Shown: in pieces, positions 1-8,026 of the stretch | How positions within the stretch are numbered: position 1 is the stretch's first letter | Layout: each line of letters begins with the position of its first letter | Source of the DNA: an uncultured Saprospiraceae bacterium | GTDB taxonomy: Bacteria; Bacteroidota; Bacteroidia; Chitinophagales; Saprospiraceae | Direction of reading: 5' to 3' | Assembly: GCA_937974625.1 (NCBI GenBank) | Contig: CALJVJ010000012.1 | Coordinates: forward strand, 1-41,843 | Length of the DNA stretch: 41,843 nt | The notes under the pieces: model-generated | Told to the model about the DNA's origin: nothing | The model's database searches: none | Seen by the model: the letters and a program-made list of their open reading frames with translations, nothing else | Program-made: the position numbers and the translations under genes

Positions 1-4
1 ATAT

Positions 5-2500
5 ATGTCTACTTATTCTCCAATTCTATTATTTATCCTTTTTTTACTATCCTGCACCCCAACAAAAGATATGACTCGTGAGGAAAAAAACACTGCTCAT
101 GGGGATACTTCCTTTAATCAGGATTGGCTATTTTCAAAAGGAGATTTTGATAATGGACAAATTGATTCTTTTGATGATAGTACATGGGAATCAGTAACGA
201 TTCCTCATGATTGGGCGATAGAAGGTCCCTTTAATAAAAAATACAATGCCCGTACGGGAGGTCTTCCTGTTCATGGAGTTGCTTGGTATAGAAAGCATTT
301 TACGATTGCCAATGAACAAGCAGGCAAACAAATTTCTATTGAGTTTGATGGCGTAATGAATAATAGTAAAGTTTATTTAAATGGAGCCTATATAGGAGAA
401 CGACCATTTGGGTACATGGGATTTGAACTAGACCTTACCCCTCATATTAAATTTGGTCAAAACAATATTATTTCCCTCCGACTAGCACCTGAAGACCTGG
501 CCTCTCGATGGTATTCTGGTGCAGGCATTTATCGAAAGGTACGTTTGAAAATTAATAATGCGGTGCATATTCCACAATGGGGTACTTATATTACCACTCC
601 TGAGGTTTCAGATGCAAAAGCAAAGGTGCATATAGCAACCACTATTAAAAATGCTGGAAAGAAAGAGGAATCAATCACGCTAAAAACGATTATTCTAGAC
701 GAAGATAAAAAGGAGGTCGTATCAGCAGTTAAGGACCTTGTAATTGCCCCCAATTCCAAGGAAGTAGTATCGGAACAATTAGCTATTCAAAACCCTAAAA
801 GATGGGACATTAAAACCCCCAATTTATATAGCGTACTCACTCAAATAAAACAAGGTAGTACCGTCTTAGATGAATACAACAGTAGTTTTGGGATTAGAAC
901 AATAGCCTTTGATGCTAAAGAAGGATTTATACTAAATGGTCAAGCAGTAGAATTTAATGGAGTATGTATGCACCATGATTTAGGTCCTTTAGGGGCTGCC
1001 GTAAATTATAGAGCAACAGAGCGTCAAATGCAAATCATGAAAAGTATGGGCGTTAATGCCTTGCGGACTAGTCATAATCCTCCTTCATCAGAAATGCTAG
1101 AAGTGTGTGACCGCTTGGGTATTGTCGTATTAGACGAGGCTTTTGATGAATGGAAACTACCAAAAGTCATTAATGGCTACAATAAGTTCTTCGACGAATG
1201 GCATGAAAGGGACTTAAGAGATATGATTAAACGGGATAGGAATCATCCATCTGTTATCATGTGGAGTATCGGTAATGAAATTAAAGAACAAGGTGCAAAG
1301 GACGGTTGGAAAGTTGCTAAAAAATTGAATGATATTTGCCACGACGAAGACCCTACTAGACCCACCACCGCAGGATTCAATAATTATCATGGCGCATTTT
1401 TAAACAAATTGGCTTATCAAATAGATATTGTTGGCTTGAATTACAAGCCTTATGATTACGCCAAGACGATAGAAGAAAATCCCAATATGATTCTGTATGC
1501 CTCGGAGACTTCTTCTCAAACTAGTAGTAGAGGGACGTATCATTTGCCCATAGCTGCAGCCGTACAAAAGGAAACGCATCAAGTATCTAGTTATGATGTA
1601 GCCGTTGGTCCTTCGTGGGCTTATCCTCCCGATGTAGAATTTGATATGCAGGCTGCGAATCCAACTTTTCTTGGAGAATTTATATGGACGGGATTTGACT
1701 ATTTGGGAGAACCCACTCCTTATGGTGGACGAGATAATTCTACCGATGGATACTGGAATGCTGATTGGCCAGTACATGCCTCCTTTTTTGCTCCTGTAGA
1801 TTTATGTGGTTTTCCTAAAGACCGCTATTACCTCTATCAAAGTCAATGGACCTCCGACCCAATGGTACATGTATTACCTCATTGGAATTGGGAAGGCAAA
1901 GAAGGAGAAATGATTCCTGTTTACGCTTATACGAATTGCGAAGAAGTAGAATTATTTGTCAATGGTCAGTCTGTTGGTAAAAGAGTGAAGGGTGAAGATA
2001 TTACGAATATTCCAGCAGAATTCAGAGGCTTTGAAAAGGGAATGTACCCTTCTAAATATCGGCTAAACTGGAAGGTGCCTTATCAGGCGGGTAGCCTCAA
2101 AGTTGTTGGCTATCGGGATGGAAAAGCGGTCGCCGAAAAAGAAATAAAAACGGCAGAAGAACCTGCACGTATTCTATTAACCGCAGATAGAGCAACTATT
2201 CATGCGGATGGAGCAGACCTTTCTTTTATTACCGTTGATATCGTTGATGCCAATGGAAATATAGTACCTGATGCCGATAATCAAGTTCAATTTGAAGTTT
2301 CAGGAGTTGGTAGTTTAGCCGCTGTAGGTAGTGGAAATTCTGCCTCTTTAGAATCCCTTAAAGGGACTAAGATTAATGCGTTTAATGGAAAATGCTTATT
2401 GATTATTAAATCTACAGACGCTGCTGGGGCTATTCAAATCTCTGCAAGTTCTACCGGATTAAAAAGCGAAAATTTAACCATAAAAACTATAGTAAAATAA
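5..2500 (+). CDS. Glycoside hydrolase family 2 lipoprotein, probable beta-galactosidase
   Basis: Exported GH2 enzyme, probably removing terminal beta-galactosyl (or related) residues from polysaccharide fragments. The order is GH2 jelly-roll (about residues 35-190), immunoglobulin-like domain (200-300), TIM barrel (305-600), a DUF4982-like segment (about 620-690) and a C-terminal Ig-like domain (about 720-831). The acid/base is E425 in WSIGNE and the nucleophile is E558 in GEFIWTGFDY, as in family members. A lipobox LLSC with Cys17 predicts a lipoprotein. The visible N-terminus has no Lys or Arg before the hydrophobic stretch, and the ATG lies 5 bases from the window edge, so the true start may be further upstream. 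It converges on uxaB with a 7-bp gap. Family is sure from the motifs; the exact sugar is inferred. Confidence 0.9.
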   Translation: MSTYSPILLFILFLLSCTPTKDMTREEKNTAHGDTSFNQDWLFSKGDFDNGQIDSFDDSTWESVTIPHDWAIEGPFNKKYNARTGGLPVHGVAWYRKHFTIANEQAGKQISIEFDGVMNNSKVYLNGAYIGERPFGYMGFELDLTPHIKFGQNNIISLRLAPEDLASRWYSGAGIYRKVRLKINNAVHIPQWGTYITTPEVSDAKAKVHIATTIKNAGKKEESITLKTIILDEDKKEVVSAVKDLVIAPNSKEVVSEQLAIQNPKRWDIKTPNLYSVLTQIKQGSTVLDEYNSSFGIRTIAFDAKEGFILNGQAVEFNGVCMHHDLGPLGAAVNYRATERQMQIMKSMGVNALRTSHNPPSSEMLEVCDRLGIVVLDEAFDEWKLPKVINGYNKFFDEWHERDLRDMIKRDRNHPSVIMWSIGNEIKEQGAKDGWKVAKKLNDICHDEDPTRPTTAGFNNYHGAFLNKLAYQIDIVGLNYKPYDYAKTIEENPNMILYASETSSQTSSRGTYHLPIAAAVQKETHQVSSYDVAVGPSWAYPPDVEFDMQAANPTFLGEFIWTGFDYLGEPTPYGGRDNSTDGYWNADWPVHASFFAPVDLCGFPKDRYYLYQSQWTSDPMVHVLPHWNWEGKEGEMIPVYAYTNCEEVELFVNGQSVGKRVKGEDITNIPAEFRGFEKGMYPSKYRLNWKVPYQAGSLKVVGYRDGKAVAEKEIKTAEEPARILLTADRATIHADGADLSFITVDIVDANGNIVPDADNQVQFEVSGVGSLAAVGSGNSASLESLKGTKINAFNGKCLLIIKSTDAAGAIQISASSTGLKSENLTIKTIVK

Positions 2501-2507
2501 ACAGGTC

Positions 2508-3932
2508 TTAGTTAGTTTTCATTCTTTGATAAATTTCATGGCTAATAGCCAATGTCAATCCTGTGACCTGACTTAAATCCTGTCCCCAAAAATCTTCATT
2601 TTGTAGAATACTATTGACTAATTGATGGGTGTTCTGATTAGCTGTTTCCCATTTTTTCCATGCGACTTTAAAAAAGGCTATGGTAGATTCACTATCTCTT
2701 AATTCAATTGTTTCCGCCCCTCTTCGTCCTCGATAGAAACAAATTAGGGCAGCAAAAGCAGCGACTAAATGCTTAGGTAATTCATTGTTCTTTTGAAAAA
2801 AAGCTAATAAAGAAGGAAGGACTCTAGTCTTATATTTAGCAACTGAGTTGAGCGAGATGTCTATTAATTGATGGTGAATGAATGGATTTTTAAAACGGTC
2901 TAAAACATCACTCGCAAACTTCTCTAACTGTGCTTGAGGAAAATCCAGTGTGGGTAAAATTTCTTTAAAAAGAGCCGTTTCTATAAATTGACCAATCGTT
3001 TTATCTTCAACTGCTGCTCGAACGGTTTCTATTCCTGCCAAATAACCAACGGGTACCATTGTAGTATGTGCTCCGTTTAAAATACGTACTTTCAGTTGCC
3101 GATAGGGTGCTAAATTATTGGTAAAAACCACATTCAAATTAGTTTGGTCAAAGGGCAATTCTTTTTGAATATCGGCAGGGGCTTGGATGACCCAAATATG
3201 ATAAGGTTCGGCATCAACGACTAATTTATCTTCAAATTTAAGCGCAGCGTAAACAGATTCGATTCGGTCTTTAGGAAAGCCTGGTACGATTCTATCTACC
3301 AGTGTATTGCAAAAATAATTGTGTTGATTTATCCAATATTTAAACCCTCCATTTAATTGCCATAAATCGGCGTATGCCAAAATACAGGCTTTTAGTTGGT
3401 CCCCATTTTGCTCAATTAATTCGCAAGGTAGATGAATACAGCCACTAGTTGGTCGTCCTTGAAAATGTTTCCACCGATGGTACAACCACGCAGTCAATTT
3501 TGCAGGAAATTCTTTGGGGGACGTATCTGTCTGGATGTCGTTTTTATTAAACTTTATGCCAGCCTCTGTGGTATTAGAAATCGTAAATCGGAGGGTAGGG
3601 GATTCCGCAGTTTTTAAATAAGCTGCCCAATCTTGATAAGGATGAATCACTTCTTGGACACATTTTACTAGCTGTGTTTCTGAAATTAATTTTCCATTTT
3701 TTATCCCATTAGTTAAGACATGAAATAATCCATCTTGTTGGCGTAAAGCGGTATAGTCTCCTTTTTCGGTAGGCTTGACACAGATTACCCCTGCATTGAA
3801 ATCAGTACGTTCATTTAATACATCAATCATCCAATCGGTGAAAGCACGGAGGAAATTACCTCCGCCAAATTGTAAGATTTTTGCAGGTCGTTGAGCTGGT
3901 AAATTGGTCGTTTTTCTATTAAGTTGCTGCAT
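2508..3932 (-). CDS. uxaB: Tagaturonate reductase (altronate oxidoreductase)
   Basis: NADH-dependent reductase converting D-tagaturonate to D-altronate in cytoplasmic galacturonate catabolism. It belongs to the mannitol dehydrogenase family: an N-terminal Rossmann motif QFGGGNFLRAF (residues 21-31), the conserved FCNTLVDRIVPG segment (206-217), and the C-terminal catalytic region with KVRILNGAHT (280-289), which carries the family Lys and His. The length of 474 residues is near the UxaB norm. It lies 26 bp downstream of uxaA on the same strand, so the two form an operon carrying consecutive steps. The isomerase uxaC and the KDG kinase and aldolase are not in this window. Confidence 0.9.
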   Translation of the reverse strand: MQQLNRKTTNLPAQRPAKILQFGGGNFLRAFTDWMIDVLNERTDFNAGVICVKPTEKGDYTALRQQDGLFHVLTNGIKNGKLISETQLVKCVQEVIHPYQDWAAYLKTAESPTLRFTISNTTEAGIKFNKNDIQTDTSPKEFPAKLTAWLYHRWKHFQGRPTSGCIHLPCELIEQNGDQLKACILAYADLWQLNGGFKYWINQHNYFCNTLVDRIVPGFPKDRIESVYAALKFEDKLVVDAEPYHIWVIQAPADIQKELPFDQTNLNVVFTNNLAPYRQLKVRILNGAHTTMVPVGYLAGIETVRAAVEDKTIGQFIETALFKEILPTLDFPQAQLEKFASDVLDRFKNPFIHHQLIDISLNSVAKYKTRVLPSLLAFFQKNNELPKHLVAAFAALICFYRGRRGAETIELRDSESTIAFFKVAWKKWETANQNTHQLVNSILQNEDFWGQDLSQVTGLTLAISHEIYQRMKTN

Positions 3933-3958
3933 CTTTCAGATATTTAGCGATTACATTT

Positions 3959-5611
3959 TTACAAACTAATCCCTCGTTTCCAAGGAATAAAGTCATCTTG
4001 TCCTAAGCGAGTAGCGTGCGTTATATACTCGCCACTTGCTACCTGGAGTAATAATTCTAATAATTCTTCTCCTTTACTTTCAATTGTATCTTCTCCTGTG
4101 ATAATAGTCCCTGCGTTGATGTCTATAATATCTGCCATTCGTTCTGCTAATTGGTGATTACTAGCCATTTTTACTACAGGACAGATGGGGTTGCCAGTTG
4201 GCGTACCCAAGCCTGTGGTGAAAACGATTAAATTAGACCCCGCACCTGCTAAACCTGTCGTACTTTCTACGTCATTTCCGGGGGTACATAATAAATTTAA
4301 GCCTGGCTGAGATACAACTTCGGTATAATCCAACACATCGGTTACAGGCGAGGTGCCTCCTTTTTTTGCTGCCCCTGCTGATTTCATGGCATCTGTAATT
4401 AAACCATCTTTTATATTACCAGGAGAAGGATTATTTTTAAATCCTGAACCAACTGCCTCCGCTCGGTCGGAATAGGTTTGCATGATGGTCGCAAATTTAT
4501 CTGCCAACTGATGATTGGTACAACGGTTAATCAATTCTTGCTCTACGCCATTTAATTCTGGAAATTCTGACAAGACCGTTGTCCCTCCCAAAGCCACTAA
4601 TAAGTCAGAAGTATAGCCCAGAGCAGGATTAGCAGAAATGCCAGAAAATCCATCTGAGCCTCCACATTCTAACCCTAAACAAAGATGTTTCAAACCTGCT
4701 GGCCCTCGAACCGTTTCATTCGCCTTTATCAATCCTACAAAAGTTTGCTTAACCGCATCAGCAATAAAAGCTCTTTCTGATTTACTTTGCTGTTGTTCTA
4801 AAATAAATAGCGGTTTTTGAAAATTATCATCTAGTCTTTTTATAGCCGTTTCTAAAAATTGATATTGGGCATTTTGGCAGCCTAAGCTAAGGATAGTCGC
4901 CCCTGCCACATTAGGATGGGTGATATAACTTGCCAATAACCGACAAAGGGTTTCACTATCTTGTCGAATTCCTCCGCATCCACCATCATGCGTTAAAAAT
5001 TTAATACCATCTACATTAGGAAAAAGTCGATTTTGTCGAATTTGCTGGCTACTGCGAATAATATCTGTTTGTAATAATGTTGCTGCATCTGCCCCGTTTT
5101 GATATTGCTGAATTAAAGCATCCGTATCTACTGAAAATTGACGGTCTGTTGAATATCCCAACTGTTCGGACATCGCCTCTTGAATAACTTTAATATTTCT
5201 ATTTTCACAGAAAACTAAAGGGATGACTAACCAATAATTCATCGTCCCTACTTTTCCGTCTGCTCTATGATAGCCCATAAAAGTTCGATTTTTCCATTTG
5301 GAAATATCTGGGGCTTGCCAAGATAATTGAGTATTCTTAGTCCCATATTTCTGGGCGGCATGCGTTGTATTTTCCGTACTAATACGCCCACCTTGAGGAA
5401 TATCTCTACTAGCCTTCCCGACTAGTACCCCGTACATTTTAATGGATTGTCCAGCGACTAAGGCTTGCGTAGCAAATTTATGTTTAGCTGCAATAGGTTC
5501 CGCTAATTCAAAAGAATTAGCAGGAAGTACTATCTCCATGCCTTTTGGCAAATCTACTAATGCTGCTAACACATTATCATCTGGATGAATTTGGACAAAT
5601 GGTTGATTCAT
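3959..5611 (-). CDS. uxaA: Altronate dehydratase
   Basis: Dehydrates D-altronate to 2-keto-3-deoxygluconate, the step after UxaB. An N-terminal SAF domain (about residues 8-90) is followed by the D-galactarate/altronate dehydratase core. Diagnostic motifs are LTHDGGCGG (206-214) and CLGLECGGSDGFSGISANP (311-329), whose Cys, His and Asp residues are expected to hold the metal. The C-terminus has the NAGTIITGED segment. The full-length form has both SAF and catalytic modules in one chain. It is the first gene of the uxaA-uxaB operon and diverges from the fucosidase gene across a 581-bp gap. No regulator gene is adjacent. Confidence 0.92.
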   Translation of the reverse strand: MNQPFVQIHPDDNVLAALVDLPKGMEIVLPANSFELAEPIAAKHKFATQALVAGQSIKMYGVLVGKASRDIPQGGRISTENTTHAAQKYGTKNTQLSWQAPDISKWKNRTFMGYHRADGKVGTMNYWLVIPLVFCENRNIKVIQEAMSEQLGYSTDRQFSVDTDALIQQYQNGADAATLLQTDIIRSSQQIRQNRLFPNVDGIKFLTHDGGCGGIRQDSETLCRLLASYITHPNVAGATILSLGCQNAQYQFLETAIKRLDDNFQKPLFILEQQQSKSERAFIADAVKQTFVGLIKANETVRGPAGLKHLCLGLECGGSDGFSGISANPALGYTSDLLVALGGTTVLSEFPELNGVEQELINRCTNHQLADKFATIMQTYSDRAEAVGSGFKNNPSPGNIKDGLITDAMKSAGAAKKGGTSPVTDVLDYTEVVSQPGLNLLCTPGNDVESTTGLAGAGSNLIVFTTGLGTPTGNPICPVVKMASNHQLAERMADIIDINAGTIITGEDTIESKGEELLELLLQVASGEYITHATRLGQDDFIPWKRGISL

Positions 5612-6192
5612 AAGTAGCCTATTTTTTCATAAGTAAAGACCCTATTTTAAAAAGTAAAACTAGTGCTTTATCCTTTATCAAATATTTTTAAAGAAGTAAG
5701 AAATGGTTATAAATGTGCTTTTTATGTTTATCTCTTTCAATTTAGCCGATTAAAAGCGAAATGAATATATTTCTTTCCAATAATGAGAAGTGAAGAGGTA
5801 GAAAGAATGTGGCTCAATTTATCCTTCCCTCAGTAATAAGATAAGGAAACAAAAACATACGTTATACTTTTATGGACAAAACGTAACATCAAAAGTATTT
5901 ACAATAATTAAATTTGCTTTGTACATTTTATGGATTCCTCTTTCCCTAACTCAGCGTAACCGATACCACAATATACAAAATTCAGATTGTCCATAAGGAC
6001 TATCTAAGGTCAGATTAAGTACATGTTATACGCCAGATTTATGACCACTCAACTTTCAATATCTTGCAAGATTTGCGCAAGAAATAATTTAATAGGAACT
6101 ATATAAACGCTTGTTGGAAATTTATCTTTTAAGGTAAAAAATAAACTCCTAACAAGCGCTATGACTAGAAGAAAAACTGAATTAAAAAATAA
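5612..6192. promoter_or_regulatory. Divergent regulatory region between uxaA and the fucosidase
   Basis: This 581-bp gap holds no credible gene. Visible elements: TAAATTTG at 5909-5916 fits the plus-strand Bacteroidota -7 motif. TACGTT (5858-5863) and AACGTA (5880-5885) form an inverted repeat with a 16-bp spacer. TTGCGCAA (6073-6080) is a perfect palindrome with a central CpG, as in many LacI-type operators. A long hairpin lies at 6108-6158, about 35 bp before the fucosidase start: the 8-bp outer arms CGCTTGTT/AACAAGCG are followed by GGA/TCC with one bulge and an inner stem TTTATC/GGTAAA. Sugar-dependent control is plausible but inferred. Confidence 0.4.
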
Positions 6193-7752
6193 ATGCTATT
6201 AAAAATGAAATTAAGCTATCTATCAATTGCAACGTCCTTGTTACTCCTAATCGGTATAAATTCCTGCAGGACCGCTAAAAAGCAAATGAAATATGAAAAA
6301 AATTGGGAATCCCTCTCCCAAATAAATCCTACACCCGATTGGTTTCAAGATGCCAAATTTGGAATTTATGCCCATTGGGGACCTGTTTCTTCTGCTTTTG
6401 TTGATGCCAACCCTCGCAAATATTATGCAGGCTGGCATGGAATGAAAATGTATGATAACGGAAAATTAGATAAAAACAAAGAAGGCAAACCGACTACCAA
6501 TTATTTACACCATGTAAAGAAATACGGCGACCCTGCCCAATTTGGCTACAAACATATCATTGAGCAATTTGACCCCTCTGGTTTTGATGCAAAAGAATGG
6601 GCCAGATTATTTGCCCTCTCAGGCGCAAAATTTGCTGGCCCTGTTGCCATGCACCATGATAATTTTGCTATGTGGGATAGTAAAGCTACTCGTTGGAACT
6701 CTATGAATTATGGAGGTATAGACCCATCAGCAGCGTTGAAAAAAGAGATTGAGGCAAAAGGTATGCGCTTTATGGGGTCTTTTCACCACGCTTTCACTTG
6801 GAAATACTTTTCAACGGCTCATGCTTATGGAGGCGTCAGCCCAGAAGACTATGACTTATACACCGACCCTCACTCTTTAGATTCAAACACCCCTTCTGAC
6901 CGCTTTTATAAAGAATGGTGGGCAAAATTGAAAGAATTTATTGACGTGTATCAACCCGATTTAATCTGGTTTGACTGGTGGTTGGAAAATATGACAGATG
7001 AATCCCGTCAAAAATTTATGGCTTACTACCATAATAAAGGATTGGAGTGGAATAAAGAGGTTGCTGTTTGTTACAAACAAACCACTTTTCCAGAACATAT
7101 AGCTATTAAAGATTATGAACGAGGTCGTCCCAATCAGCCTAAAGAACAAACTTGGTTAACTGATACTTCACCGGGCGCATGGTTTTATCGACCTAATGCC
7201 AAATTCAAAACACCTAATCAACTAGTAGATATTTTGGTAGATATAGTGGCTAAAAATGGTTGTATGCTATTGAATGTTCCGCCAAATCCCGATGGCTCGA
7301 TTCCAGAAGTTATGGCCAATTTACTCACGGAAATAGGAGGGTGGTTAGCTGTCAATGGAGATGCTATTTATGGTACTCGTCCGTGGACTATTTTTGGAGA
7401 AGGCCCCACCCGTTTACCTGAGGGAGGGCATAAGGTAGAAAAAATTAAGATTGCTTATAAGGATACGGATATTAGATTTACTAAAAAATCAGATAAAGAA
7501 TTCTACGCTATTATCTTAGACCAACCAAAAGAAGAAATTATCATAAAATCATTAAGTACACAAATTGGTGCATTGAACTCTAAAATCCTAAAAATAGAGT
7601 TGGTAGGAAGTCAAGAAAAAATAGAGTGGGAGAGAGGGGATAAAGGATTGGTAATCAAAACGCCTAAAGCGTTTCCTACGGACTATGCACATGCTTTTAA
7701 AATAACCTTAGAAGGATACAAAGAGAATGATATTGGAGGTGGAGATGAGTAA
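6193..7752 (+). CDS. Alpha-L-fucosidase, GH29, lipoprotein
   Basis: Retaining exo-fucosidase releasing L-fucose from glycans outside the cytoplasm. Diagnostic GH29 features are FGIYAHWGP (residues 56-64), the HHD motif (154-156) and the nucleophile Asp261 in LIWFDWW. A C-terminal beta-domain follows from about residue 390. The signal peptide ends in a lipobox with Cys25 (GINSC), so it is probably membrane anchored. A second ATG at 6205 gives a more typical signal start (MKLSYL) and is an equally good choice. The length of 519 residues is normal. A strong hairpin terminator follows. With the GH2 enzyme and uxaAB it suggests use of a fucose-, galactose- and uronate-containing polysaccharide; no SusC/SusD pair is in view. 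Confidence 0.9.
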   Translation: MLLKMKLSYLSIATSLLLLIGINSCRTAKKQMKYEKNWESLSQINPTPDWFQDAKFGIYAHWGPVSSAFVDANPRKYYAGWHGMKMYDNGKLDKNKEGKPTTNYLHHVKKYGDPAQFGYKHIIEQFDPSGFDAKEWARLFALSGAKFAGPVAMHHDNFAMWDSKATRWNSMNYGGIDPSAALKKEIEAKGMRFMGSFHHAFTWKYFSTAHAYGGVSPEDYDLYTDPHSLDSNTPSDRFYKEWWAKLKEFIDVYQPDLIWFDWWLENMTDESRQKFMAYYHNKGLEWNKEVAVCYKQTTFPEHIAIKDYERGRPNQPKEQTWLTDTSPGAWFYRPNAKFKTPNQLVDILVDIVAKNGCMLLNVPPNPDGSIPEVMANLLTEIGGWLAVNGDAIYGTRPWTIFGEGPTRLPEGGHKVEKIKIAYKDTDIRFTKKSDKEFYAIILDQPKEEIIIKSLSTQIGALNSKILKIELVGSQEKIEWERGDKGLVIKTPKAFPTDYAHAFKITLEGYKENDIGGGDE

Positions 7753-7824
7753 AATAAAGAAGGGCCAGCGGGAAAAGCCTCCTACAAATTCTTAACTTTT
7801 ATACAAAAAAAAGTGTACGGTAAA

Positions 7825-7864
7825 GAAAAAATCCTTTCATAGCGCTGCTATGAAAGGATTTTTT
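7825..7864. terminator. Bidirectional hairpin terminator
   Basis: Near-perfect hairpin: the arms 7826-7843 and 7847-7864 pair, with a 3-nt GCT loop. It has an A-run on the left and a T-run on the right, so it can stop transcription from the fucosidase (+) and from the DsbD-like gene (-). Confidence 0.85.
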
Positions 7865-8026
7865 AATGAAAATTGCTTACTTCTAGTTATTTAAAGCAAG
7901 AAATTTAGCGTAGATAAACATAAGTATTACTGAAAAAATAAATTTACCAAAAGAATTTTGAATTGAATTTTTTTTCCATAGGTTTTCAACCCATTGAAAA
8001 AAGAATCCATTTCAAAATTGATAAAT

